From contig NZ_CP102293.1 of NCBI RefSeq assembly GCF_025152575.1, positions 2,232,001 to 2,296,000 on the forward strand: 64,000 nt of DNA, in the 5' to 3' direction. Made by a program: the position numbers and the translations under genes. Numbering within the stretch: the stretch's first letter is position 1; the number at the start of each line of letters is the position of its first letter. This stretch comes from Subdoligranulum variabile. GTDB taxonomy: Bacteria > Bacillota > Clostridia > Oscillospirales > Ruminococcaceae. Shown piece after piece: positions 1 to 8,776 of this stretch. The notes under the pieces were generated by a model. It saw only the letters and a list, made by a program, of their open reading frames with translations. It ran no database searches and had not been told where the DNA came from.

Positions 1-325
1 CGAGAAGAGCCTGCAGCGGGAACTGCTGCTGCTCAAGGTGGCCTGCACCAACCAGAACCGGGCCGAACTGCGGGAGATCTCCAGCATCTACAAAGCCAAG
101 ATCATCGACCTTTCGCCGGACAGTATGGTCTTTGAACTCACCGGCAAGCCGGACAAGATCGATGCGTTCCTGACCATGTTCGGCGGCTACGAGATCCTGG
201 AACTCTGCCGCACCGGCGTCACGGCGCTGGAGCGGGGCGGCAAGCACCAGCACATGCAGAAGCCGGTGCAGGAAGTCCGGGAAGCCCAGCTGCCGCTGCC
301 CGGCACCCACTGCCCTCAGGAGTGA
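1..325 (+). CDS. ilvN: Acetolactate synthase small (regulatory) subunit, 3' part
   Basis: The reading frame is open from the first bases of the window (frame starting at base 2), so this is the C-terminal part of a gene that begins upstream; the GTG at 38 is not taken as the start. The visible residues match the C-terminal domain of IlvN/IlvH, including KIDAFLTMFGGYEILELCRTG followed by a short tail. The small subunit activates the catalytic acetolactate synthase subunit and gives valine feedback inhibition in branched-chain amino acid synthesis. ilvC and ilvD directly downstream support the call. A slightly longer, Pro/Gln-rich tail after the conserved ALERGG is present. Confidence 0.85.
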   Translation, partial: EKSLQRELLLLKVACTNQNRAELREISSIYKAKIIDLSPDSMVFELTGKPDKIDAFLTMFGGYEILELCRTGVTALERGGKHQHMQKPVQEVREAQLPLPGTHCPQE

Positions 326-337
326 GGGCCCACCACT

Positions 338-1414
<1,077 letters not shown>

Positions 1415-1462
1415 TTCTGCGCCGGAGAATCCCTCAAATCCAACCGAATGGAGAAAAGACCA

Positions 1463-3121
1463 ATGAACAGCGATAACGTGAAAAAGGGCCCCGAACGGGC
1501 GCCCAACCGCAGCCTGTTCTATGCGCTGGGCTACACGCCGGAGGAACTGGATCGCCCGCTGATCGGTGTGGTCTCGGCCTACAGCGAGATCGTGCCCGGC
1601 CACATGAACCTGGACAAGCTGGCGGATGCCGTCAAGGCCGGTGTGCGGATGGCCGGCGGCACCCCGATCCTCATCCCGGCCATCGGCGTCTGCGACGGCA
1701 TCGCCATGGGCCACGTGGGTATGAAATACTCTCTGGCCAGCCGCGAGCTGATCTGCGACAGCGTGGAGACCATGTATATGGCCCACCAGCTGGACGGCCT
1801 GGTGCTGGTGCCCAACTGCGACAAGATTGTGCCCGGCATGGTCATGGCGGCGGTGCGGATGGACGTGCCCGCCATCGTGTGCTCCGGCGGCCCCATGCTG
1901 GCCGGACGCTACGGCGGCGAGGAGGTCAGCCTTTCCAAGATGTTCGAGGCGGTGGGTGCCTATAAAGCGGGCCTCATCAACGACGAACAGCTGGAGGACT
2001 GCACCTGCAACTGCTGCCCCGGCTGCGGTTCCTGCTCCGGCATGTACACCGCCAACAGCATGAATTGCCTGTGCGAAGCCATCGGCATTGCGCTGCCCGG
2101 TAACGGCACCATTCCCGCCGTCTACGCCAAGCGGCTCCAGCTGGGCAAGCGCGCCGGTATGGCCATCATGGACCTGGTGAACCGGGGCGTGACGGCACGG
2201 CAGATCATCAACGAGCGGAGCATCCGCAATGCCCTGACCTGCGATATGGCTCTGGGCTGCTCCACCAATACGGTGCTGCACCTGCTGGCCATCGCCGAGG
2301 AGGCAGGGGTGCCCATCGACCTGAAGCTCTTCAATGAGATCAGCGCCAAAACGCCCAACCTCTGTCATCTGGCCCCGGCGGGTCCCACCCATATGCCCGA
2401 CCTTTACGAGGCGGGCGGCATCCCCGCCGTGCAGGCGGAGCTGGCCAAGGCGGGCCTGCTGGACCTGGAGGTGCCCACCGTCACCGGCAAGACCCTGGGA
2501 GAGAACATCGCAGGGGCGAAGATTCTGGACGAGAAGGCCATCCGGCCCATCACCAACCCCTACAGTCCCAACGGCGGTTTGCAGATCCTCTGGGGCAACA
2601 TCGCCCCCGACGGCTGCGTGGTCAAGCGCAGCGCCGTGGCGCCCGAAATGCAGGTCCACAGCGGTCCGGCCCGGGTCTTCGACAGTGAGGAGACCGCCAT
2701 CGCGGCCATCTACGCCGGCGAGATCCATCCCGGTGACGTGGTGGTCATCCGGTATGAGGGTCCCAAGGGCGGCCCCGGCATGCGGGAGATGCTCAACCCC
2801 ACCAGCGCGCTGGCGGGCATGAAGCTGGACACCACCGTGGCGCTCATCACCGACGGGCGGTTCTCCGGGGCCAGCCGCGGTGCGGCCATCGGCCATGTTT
2901 CGCCGGAGGCAGCCTCGGGCGGTCCCATCGGTCTGGTCAAAGAGGGAGACACCATCGAGATCGATATTCCCAACGCGTCCATCCATCTGGCGGTGGACGA
3001 CGAAGAGCTGGCCCGCCGCAAGGCGGCCTACGTCCAGCCGGAACCCAACGTCAAGTCGGGTTGGCTGGCACGGTATGCGCGGCTTGTCACCAGCGCCAAC
3101 CAGGGCGCTGTACTGAAGTGA
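1463..3121 (+). CDS. ilvD: Dihydroxy-acid dehydratase
   Basis: Iron-sulfur enzyme that dehydrates dihydroxyisovalerate and dihydroxymethylvalerate to the 2-keto acids of valine and isoleucine. The 552-residue product carries the family hallmarks NCDKIVPGM and [20 protein letters not shown], which supply cluster ligands, and a C-terminal GRFSGASRG segment. An in-frame ATG at 1448 exists, but it overlaps the likely ribosome site (TGGAGA at 1449-1454), so the ATG at 1463 is preferred. It sits 48 bases downstream of ilvC and is followed by a strong terminator, making it the last gene of this ilv operon. Confidence 0.96.
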   Translation: MNSDNVKKGPERAPNRSLFYALGYTPEELDRPLIGVVSAYSEIVPGHMNLDKLADAVKAGVRMAGGTPILIPAIGVCDGIAMGHVGMKYSLASRELICDSVETMYMAHQLDGLVLVPNCDKIVPGMVMAAVRMDVPAIVCSGGPMLAGRYGGEEVSLSKMFEAVGAYKAGLINDEQLEDCTCNCCPGCGSCSGMYTANSMNCLCEAIGIALPGNGTIPAVYAKRLQLGKRAGMAIMDLVNRGVTARQIINERSIRNALTCDMALGCSTNTVLHLLAIAEEAGVPIDLKLFNEISAKTPNLCHLAPAGPTHMPDLYEAGGIPAVQAELAKAGLLDLEVPTVTGKTLGENIAGAKILDEKAIRPITNPYSPNGGLQILWGNIAPDGCVVKRSAVAPEMQVHSGPARVFDSEETAIAAIYAGEIHPGDVVVIRYEGPKGGPGMREMLNPTSALAGMKLDTTVALITDGRFSGASRGAAIGHVSPEAASGGPIGLVKEGDTIEIDIPNASIHLAVDDEELARRKAAYVQPEPNVKSGWLARYARLVTSANQGAVLK

Positions 3122-3138
3122 CGCGCTGATCCAGACAA

Positions 3139-3175
3139 AACACGCAGCGGTTGTGCGGCCGCTGCGTGTTTTTTT
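3139..3175 (+). terminator. Rho-independent terminator after ilvD
   Basis: A perfect 12-bp stem (AACACGCAGCGG at 3139-3150 pairing with 3159-3170) with an 8-base loop is followed by a run of T. It closes the ilv operon. Confidence 0.9.
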
Positions 3176-3228
3176 GTGGAAAAAGCGGACAAAATTCGCC
3201 AAAGGGCATACCCACCGGCGACCGGACA

Positions 3229-3237
3229 TGATATAAT
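3229..3237 (+). promoter_or_regulatory. Extended -10 promoter before MFS gene
   Basis: TGATATAAT gives a consensus extended -10 (TATAAT at 3232-3237). No good -35 box is seen at the right distance, which is common for extended -10 promoters. Confidence 0.55.
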
Positions 3238-3272
3238 CAAGACAGATTGGAGAAACAGGAAAAGAGGATTCT

Positions 3273-4451
3273 ATGGTTTCGTTGCTGCTGCCGGTGATCT
3301 ATCTGGCATTCATCAGTCTGGGCCTGCCTGACGGTCTGCTGGGAGCGGCCTGGCCCAGCATGTACGGACAAATGGGGGCGGACCTCTCCTGGGCCGGGGC
3401 GGTATCCATGATCATCTCGGCAGGCACCATCGTGTCCAGCCTGGCCAGCGACCGGCTCAACAGCCGCCTGGGGACCGGCAAGGTCACCGCCTGCAGTGTG
3501 GCCCTGACGGCGGTGGCGCTGTTCGGGTTTTCCCTCTCCACAGCCTTCTGGCAGCTCTGCCTGTGGGCGGTGCCCTACGGTCTGGGCGCCGGCAGCGTGG
3601 ATGCGGCCCTCAACAACTATGTGGCCCTTCATTACGAAAGCCGCCATATGAGCTGGCTGCACTGCATGTGGGGCATCGGCGCCAGCATCGGCCCTGTGAT
3701 CATGGGGTGGGCTCTGGCGGCAGATACCTGGCAGAGCGGCTATCGGATCATTTCGCTGCTGCAGATCGTCCTCACCGCGGTGCTGGTTTTCAGTCTGCCG
3801 CTCTGGAAGCGTCCGGACCGGACGGGGGCGGCTGATATTACGCCGGAACACCGCAGCTTGCCCCAGCTTATGCGGATTCCCGGCGTGCCGGAGGTCATGG
3901 TCAGCTTCGCCTGCTATTCGGCAGTGGAATGCACCACCGGTATGTGGGCGGCCAGCTACTGCACCCTGGTGCGGGGCATCGACGCCGGCACCGCGGCGGG
4001 CTGGGCCAGCCTGTTCTATCTGGGCATCACGGTGGGCCGGTTTTTCTGCGGCTTTCTCACCATGAAATTCAACGACCACCAGATGATCCTGGGCGGGCAG
4101 GCGGTGATCCTGGCGGGACTGCTCCTGATCTTCCTGCCGGCGGGCAACGGCCTGCTCTTCGCGGGCCTCATCATCGTGGGGTTGGGCTGCGCGCCCATCT
4201 ATCCCAGCATCATCCACGAAACCCCCGCCAACTTCGGGCGCAATCTCAGCATGTCCATGACCGGGGTGCAGATGGCCGCTGCCTATGTGGGCACCACACT
4301 GCTGCCGCCCTTCTTCGGACTGCTGGCCCAGCATATCAGCATGACGCTGTTCCCGTGGTATCTGCTGGCGGCACTGATCCTTATGACGGTCTCTTCGGAG
4401 GCCATGCACCGCAAGACGGCGGCCCACCGAGCTGCCAACGCAGCGTCCTGA
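3273..4451 (+). CDS. Major facilitator superfamily permease
   Basis: Predicted 392-residue inner-membrane transporter with about 12 hydrophobic segments. The first segment ends in LGLPDGLLGAAWPSM, and SSLASDRLNSRLGTGKV between helices 2 and 3 is the MFS loop motif. The centre of the chain (about residues 180-200) is hydrophilic, separating two six-helix halves. The overall pattern resembles FucP/YfkF-type sugar or drug exporters, but the substrate cannot be read from the sequence. It has its own promoter and is flanked by terminators, so it is likely expressed with only the small gene downstream. Confidence 0.85.
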   Translation: MVSLLLPVIYLAFISLGLPDGLLGAAWPSMYGQMGADLSWAGAVSMIISAGTIVSSLASDRLNSRLGTGKVTACSVALTAVALFGFSLSTAFWQLCLWAVPYGLGAGSVDAALNNYVALHYESRHMSWLHCMWGIGASIGPVIMGWALAADTWQSGYRIISLLQIVLTAVLVFSLPLWKRPDRTGAADITPEHRSLPQLMRIPGVPEVMVSFACYSAVECTTGMWAASYCTLVRGIDAGTAAGWASLFYLGITVGRFFCGFLTMKFNDHQMILGGQAVILAGLLLIFLPAGNGLLFAGLIIVGLGCAPIYPSIIHETPANFGRNLSMSMTGVQMAAAYVGTTLLPPFFGLLAQHISMTLFPWYLLAALILMTVSSEAMHRKTAAHRAANAAS

Positions 4452-4494
4452 AAAGGCGATAAAACTTCAGAAATCTATGGAAGGAGGGACCCCT

Positions 4495-4836
4495 ATGCAA
4501 AAATGCAGCCTGTGCGGCGGCAAAGTCGTCAACGGACGGTGTGAGGACTGCGGCATGCCCATCCCGCCGGAAAACCGCTACACCCTGCGCAGCGAAACTG
4601 TACACACCCACGAAGTCAACAGGGAAAAGATTCTGCACCGGGTACGGCAGGTGCCCGACAGGAAACCGGCGGCACGCCCTGCCAAACCGCAGCCGCGCCG
4701 GACACCGGCCCATCCCTATCAGCTGGGAAACAAAAAGCAGGATCAGAAGGCGGCCAACCGCTGGCTCGGGTGGATCGTTGCCATTGTGATCATCCTCAGC
4801 TTTTTCTCCCAGGCCATCACATCCCTGTCCACGTAA
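4495..4836 (+). CDS. Small zinc-ribbon membrane protein
   Basis: 113 residues. Two CxxC pairs (Cys4/Cys7 and Cys16/Cys19) form a zinc-ribbon-like knuckle at the N terminus. A basic, proline-rich linker follows (about 45-85), and a single C-terminal membrane helix (about 90-108) anchors it with the ribbon in the cytoplasm. The ATG at 4495 is preferred over 4477 because a GGAGGG ribosome site (4483-4488) lies between them. The function is unknown; this ribbon-plus-helix layout is common in Ruminococcaceae. It is 43 bases after the MFS gene and ends at a bidirectional terminator. Confidence 0.7.
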   Translation: MQKCSLCGGKVVNGRCEDCGMPIPPENRYTLRSETVHTHEVNREKILHRVRQVPDRKPAARPAKPQPRRTPAHPYQLGNKKQDQKAANRWLGWIVAIVIILSFFSQAITSLST

Positions 4837-4840
4837 CACA

Positions 4841-4876
4841 AAAAGGCGGACGGTCTTTTGACCGTTCGCCTTTTTT
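4841..4876. terminator. Bidirectional terminator between convergent genes
   Basis: A 15-bp stem with one G-T wobble (4841-4855 with 4860-4874) has an A-run on the left and a T-run on the right. It can stop both the small membrane protein gene (plus) and aroF (minus). Confidence 0.88.
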
Positions 4877-4889
4877 GGAGGAATGGAAA

Positions 4890-5909
4890 TCAGTTCAGGG
4901 TTTTGCCGAAGAATTCCAGTTCGGGACGAATCACGCCCATGAGCGCGTCGAACTGATCGGGAGTCAGGCTCTGGGCGCCGTCGCTCTTGGCTTTGGCGGG
5001 ATCGTTGTGGGTCTCGATCATCAGACCGTCGGCCCCCACAGCCACGGCCGCCTGGGCCAGTGCCGGTACCATGAAGGCAATGCCTGCCGCGTGGCTGGGG
5101 TCGATGACCACCGGCAGGTGGGTCATCTTTTTCAGCATGGGCACAGCGGAGATGTCCAGCGTGTTGCGCATGCTGGTCTCGAAGGTGCGGATGCCCCGTT
5201 CGCAGAGCACCACGTTGGGGTTGCCCTCCGCCATGATGTACTCGGCGCTCATGACCAGCTCCTCCAGCGTGGAGGAGAGTCCCCGCTTGAGCAGCACAGG
5301 AATCTTCAGCTTGCCCACCGCCTTGAGCAGCTCAAAGTTCTGCATGTTGCGGGCGCCGATCTGGATCATATCCACCTTGGCGTCCAGGAATAGGGGAATG
5401 TGCTCATTGTTCATCAGCTCGGTGACGATGGGCTGCCCGGTCACGGCCCGGGCTTCCTGCAAGAGCTCCAGCCCCTCGGCCCGCAGCCCCTGGAAACTGT
5501 AGGGGCTGGTGCGTGGTTTGAAGGCCCCGCCCCGCAGGATGCTGGCTCCGGCGGCTTTCACCCGCTGGGCGATGCCGATGATCTGGTCCTTGCCTTCCAC
5601 GCTGCAGGGACCGCTCATCACCGCAAAGTAGCCGCCGCCGATCTTGTGGCCGCCCACATCCACCACGGTATCGTCGGGGTGGAATTTCCGGTTGGCCTTT
5701 TTGTAGGGCTCACTGACCCGGCGGCAGGTGTCCACCACGGGGTTGGCCAGCACCCAGCTCTCGGCCAGGGCCTTGGTGTCCCCGATGAGTCCCAGAATGT
5801 GGGTGTCATGGCCGGTGGAGTCGTTGATTTCAAAACCCATACCGCGCAATTCGGTGCAAAAAGCGGCAACCTGGTCGGCGGGGGCGTTCTGCTTCAATAC
5901 GATGATCAT
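4890..5909 (-). CDS. aroF: 3-deoxy-7-phosphoheptulonate synthase
   Basis: First step of the shikimate pathway: condenses phosphoenolpyruvate and erythrose 4-phosphate. 339 residues. The N-terminal ~70 residues are a ferredoxin-like regulatory domain, as in Thermotoga- and Bacillus-type type I-beta enzymes, followed by the TIM barrel with YFAVMSGPCSVE, GGAFKPRTSPYSFQG and the C-terminal VIDPSHAAG metal/substrate motif. The gene is single, has a good promoter and shares a terminator with the convergent gene. Confidence 0.95.
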   Translation of the reverse strand: MIIVLKQNAPADQVAAFCTELRGMGFEINDSTGHDTHILGLIGDTKALAESWVLANPVVDTCRRVSEPYKKANRKFHPDDTVVDVGGHKIGGGYFAVMSGPCSVEGKDQIIGIAQRVKAAGASILRGGAFKPRTSPYSFQGLRAEGLELLQEARAVTGQPIVTELMNNEHIPLFLDAKVDMIQIGARNMQNFELLKAVGKLKIPVLLKRGLSSTLEELVMSAEYIMAEGNPNVVLCERGIRTFETSMRNTLDISAVPMLKKMTHLPVVIDPSHAAGIAFMVPALAQAAVAVGADGLMIETHNDPAKAKSDGAQSLTPDQFDALMGVIRPELEFFGKTLN

Positions 5910-5949
5910 TTTCCTGTCTCCTGTACCCTAGATTTTTCTCGATACCGGG

Positions 5950-5978
5950 ATTTTAACACTTTAAAGCATTGAAGTCAA
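5950..5978 (-). promoter_or_regulatory. aroF promoter
   Basis: On the minus strand TTGACT (5973-5978) and TAAAAT (5950-5955) are separated by 17 bp, close to sigma-A consensus. It lies back to back with the promoter of ybaK. Confidence 0.75.
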
Positions 5979-5984
5979 GCCCCC

Positions 5985-6013
5985 TTGCAGAAAAAAGAGG
6001 ACCGGCTTATAAT
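5985..6013 (+). promoter_or_regulatory. ybaK-rsuA promoter
   Basis: TTGCAG (5985-5990) and TATAAT (6008-6013) with a 17-bp spacer. Divergent from the aroF promoter with only 6 bp between the two -35 boxes. Confidence 0.8.
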
Positions 6014-6049
6014 AGGGGCCAACAAGAGTTTGCAAAAGAGGGATTCTTT

Positions 6050-6544
6050 ATGGGAAAAGAAGCAAAAACCAACGCCATGCGGATGCTGGAGCGCGCCAAG
6101 ATCGCCTATACGGCGCATGAATATCCTCACGAGGAGGGCCAGGCGGTGGACGGCGCCTCGGTGGCCAGGCTGACGGGGCAGGACCCGGCCAGAGTGTTCA
6201 AGACGCTGGTCACCCAGGGGGCGGACCGCAACTACTATGTGTTCGTGGTGCCGGTGCTGGCGGAGCTGGACCTGAAAAAAGCGGCCAAGGCGGCCGGCGT
6301 CAAGAGCGTGGCCATGATCCATGTGGCGGACATCAACAAGGTCACCGGGTACATCCGGGGCGGCTGCAGCCCGGTGGGCATGAAGAAGCAGTACGTCACG
6401 GTGTTTGACGAGAGCTGCCTGGCCCAGCCCACCATGCTGGTCTCGGGCGGGCGGATCGGCACCCAGATCGAGTGCGCTCCCGCCGACCTGATCAAGGCTT
6501 CCCGGGGCAAGACGGCGGCCATCACCCAGGAGCACGAGGCATGA
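6050..6544 (+). CDS. ybaK: YbaK/EbsC-family Cys-tRNA(Pro) deacylase
   Basis: 164-residue single-domain editing protein related to the prolyl-tRNA synthetase INS domain. YbaK hydrolyses Cys-tRNA(Pro) in trans and protects against mistranslation. Family features seen are VFKTLV (with the conserved Lys), the VPVLAELDLKKAAKAAG segment and YIRGGCSPVGMKK near the substrate pocket, then SGGRIGTQIEC. The ATG at 6050 has an AGAGGG ribosome site and follows the promoter; upstream in-frame codons lie in the promoter. The stop overlaps the start of rsuA, indicating translational coupling. Confidence 0.9.
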   Translation: MGKEAKTNAMRMLERAKIAYTAHEYPHEEGQAVDGASVARLTGQDPARVFKTLVTQGADRNYYVFVVPVLAELDLKKAAKAAGVKSVAMIHVADINKVTGYIRGGCSPVGMKKQYVTVFDESCLAQPTMLVSGGRIGTQIECAPADLIKASRGKTAAITQEHEA

Positions 6545-7254
6545 TGCGGCTGGATAAGTACCTGTCGGAACGCACCGGCCTGACCCGCAGCGAGAGCCGC
6601 AAGGCCATCACCAAAGGCCGGGTGGCGGTGAACGGCATGGTCTGCCGCAAGGCGGACACCCAGGTGGCCGAGGACGCGGCCATCGCCGTGGACGGCACCC
6701 CGCTGGCGGGCAGCTACCAGAAATATGTCTATATCATGCTGAACAAACCCGAGGGGGTGGTCAGTGCCAGCCGGGACAAGCGGGACACCACGGTGGTGGA
6801 CCTGGTGGCGGCGGATTTCCCGCGGCGGGCGCTGTTTCCGGCGGGGCGTCTGGACAAGACCAGCACCGGCTTTGTGCTGCTCACCGATGACGGCGCCCTG
6901 GCCCATGACCTGCTCTCTCCGGCTCACCATGTGGACAAGCAGTACCTGGTCACCCTGGACACTCCGCTGACCGACGCCATGCGGGCAGGGTTTGCCGCGG
7001 GGGTGACGCTGGCCGACGGCGAGACCATGGCTCCGGCGGAAGCGGAACCGGCGGGGGAGGACCCCTGCGTGGTAAAGGTCACGCTGCACCAGGGGGTCTA
7101 CCACCAGATCAAACGGATGTTCGGCGTCTACGGGGCGGGGGTCAATGCCCTGCACCGGTACGCCATCGGCGGCGTAGCGCTGGATGCGGCGCTGGCACCG
7201 GGACAGTGGCGGGAACTTACCGCCGAAGAACTGGCCCTGCTGCAAAAACGATAA
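6541..7254 (+). CDS. rsuA: 16S rRNA pseudouridine synthase, RsuA/RluF family
   Basis: 237-residue small-subunit rRNA pseudouridine synthase. The N-terminal S4 RNA-binding domain (MRLDKYLSERTGLTRSE) is followed by the catalytic domain with AGRLDKTSTGFVLLTDDG containing the catalytic Asp, and the C-terminal VYHQIKRMF motif. By family it modifies U516 of 16S rRNA. The start ATG at 6541 forms an ATGA overlap with ybaK; a second ATG at 6544 is an alternative start. The gene ends at a bidirectional terminator. Confidence 0.88.
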   Translation: MMRLDKYLSERTGLTRSESRKAITKGRVAVNGMVCRKADTQVAEDAAIAVDGTPLAGSYQKYVYIMLNKPEGVVSASRDKRDTTVVDLVAADFPRRALFPAGRLDKTSTGFVLLTDDGALAHDLLSPAHHVDKQYLVTLDTPLTDAMRAGFAAGVTLADGETMAPAEAEPAGEDPCVVKVTLHQGVYHQIKRMFGVYGAGVNALHRYAIGGVALDAALAPGQWRELTAEELALLQKR

Positions 7255-7258
7255 ACCA

Positions 7259-7296
7259 AGCGGAGGCACCCCGGTCCGGGATGCCTCCGCTTTTTT
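7259..7296. terminator. Bidirectional terminator between rsuA and murE-like gene
   Basis: An 11-bp stem (AAGCGGAGGCA at 7259-7269 with 7282-7292) is followed by six T. The A-rich left flank lets it also serve the minus-strand murE-like gene. Confidence 0.85.
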
Positions 7297-8776
7297 ATGT
7301 CCGTCTGCCTGCCATGTAATTCCGGATGATCTCCCGCTCACAGAAGGGAATCGTTTCGCTGCCGCGCTGCAGCGTTGTCTCGTGCCCTTTGCCGATGACC
7401 GCCACAATGTCCCCGGGACGGGCCATGTCCAGCGCATCATAGAGCGCCTGCCGCCGGTCGGAAATTTCCACAAAAGGCGTGTCGGGATTGCCCCGGCGCA
7501 GCCCGGTGCGGATGTCTGCCAGAATATCCGCCAGCGGTTCCCCGCGGCTGTTGTCCTCCGTCACGATGCAGAAATCCGCCAGCCGGGCGCAGGCTTCCCC
7601 CATGCCGAACCGCCGCACCCGGCTTCTTCCGCCGCCGCAGCCGAACACTACGATCAGCCGGGTGGGCCGGTAAGCCCGCAGGGTGGTCAGCAGATTTTCG
7701 GCGGCCGCTTCGTTGTGGGCGTAGTCCAGTACCACGGTGAAGGGGGCGTGGATCGGCACCGGCTCCACCCGGCCTTCCACCACGGCGGTGCGCAGCCCTG
7801 TCTGTACGGCGGTGTCGGGCAGCTGCAGAATCCCCGCCGCGGCGATGGCCGCCAGGGCGTTGTAGATGCTGAACCGTCCCGGCATGGCCAGCTGGTATTC
7901 CCGGGAACCGCCCTCCGGCCCGGCGGCGGTAAAGGTGACGCCCAGAAGTCCCGGGCGATGGAGCAGTGTGAAATCCGTCCCGGCCCGCCAGTCGGCGGGG
8001 CGGTCCATGCCGTAGGTCACCACCCGGCAGGTGTGCTGGGTCAGGATGGCTTCGGTCTGCGGATCATCGGCGTTGACGATGCCCACCCGGCAGCGTCGGA
8101 ACAGCACGCTCTTCCAGGCCCGGTACTCGGCAAAGCTGGCGTGTTCTCCCGGCCCGATGTGATCGGGGGAAAGGTTGGTGAAGATGCCGATGTCATATTC
8201 GATGCCGGTGACCCGGTCCATCTTGAGGCCGAGACTGGAAACCTCCATGACGCAGGTGTCGCAGCCGGCGTCCACCATCCGGCGCAGAAGCTGCTGGAGA
8301 TCGCTGCTCTCCGGCGTGGTGTGGTCCAGCGGATGGCGGTATCCCGGCCAGCGCACACCGTTGGTGCCGATGAGTCCAACCTTGCGCCCGGCGGCTGTGA
8401 GCACGGCAGCGACCAGATGGGCGGTGGTGGTCTTGCCCTTGGTGCCGGTGATGCCGATCATGGTCAGCTGCCGGGCCGGTTCGCCGTAAAGCCGGATGGC
8501 CAGCTGGGCCAGCGCCCGGCGGCTGTGGGTCACCTGGATCACGGGCAGTGCTTCGGGCAGGCCGGGGATCGGCCGCTCACAGACAATGCCTACGGCCCCC
8601 GCCGCGGCGGCCCGGACTGCATAGGCGTGCCCGTCGGTGTGCAGACCGGGCAGGCAGACAAAGAGCGCGCCCGGCGTCACGGCGCGGGAATCATAACACA
8701 GGGTCTGTACGTCGGCGCGGGCGTCTCCCTGGAGCAGGACGCCGTCGGTGGCCTGCAAAAGCTCACACAAATTCAT
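7295..8776 (-). CDS. murE: MurE-like Mur ligase (UDP-MurNAc-tripeptide synthetase type)
   Basis: 493 residues, cytosolic. Three Mur-ligase domains are visible: an N-terminal UDP-binding domain, a central ATPase domain with P-loop GTKGKTT (111-117), and a C-terminal domain. MurE adds the third amino acid to UDP-MurNAc-L-Ala-D-Glu. The specificity motif, DNPR in diaminopimelate-adding enzymes, is DNSR here (408-411), and GKGHE (462-466) is intact; the usual GGDRD segment reads GGGRS (about 381-385). The N, R and E that contact diaminopimelate are kept, so DAP remains plausible, but it may be a specialised paralogue. It is translationally coupled to asnB1 (ATGA overlap), linking it to amidation. 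Confidence 0.82.
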   Translation of the reverse strand: MNLCELLQATDGVLLQGDARADVQTLCYDSRAVTPGALFVCLPGLHTDGHAYAVRAAAAGAVGIVCERPIPGLPEALPVIQVTHSRRALAQLAIRLYGEPARQLTMIGITGTKGKTTTAHLVAAVLTAAGRKVGLIGTNGVRWPGYRHPLDHTTPESSDLQQLLRRMVDAGCDTCVMEVSSLGLKMDRVTGIEYDIGIFTNLSPDHIGPGEHASFAEYRAWKSVLFRRCRVGIVNADDPQTEAILTQHTCRVVTYGMDRPADWRAGTDFTLLHRPGLLGVTFTAAGPEGGSREYQLAMPGRFSIYNALAAIAAAGILQLPDTAVQTGLRTAVVEGRVEPVPIHAPFTVVLDYAHNEAAAENLLTTLRAYRPTRLIVVFGCGGGRSRVRRFGMGEACARLADFCIVTEDNSRGEPLADILADIRTGLRRGNPDTPFVEISDRRQALYDALDMARPGDIVAVIGKGHETTLQRGSETIPFCEREIIRNYMAGRRT

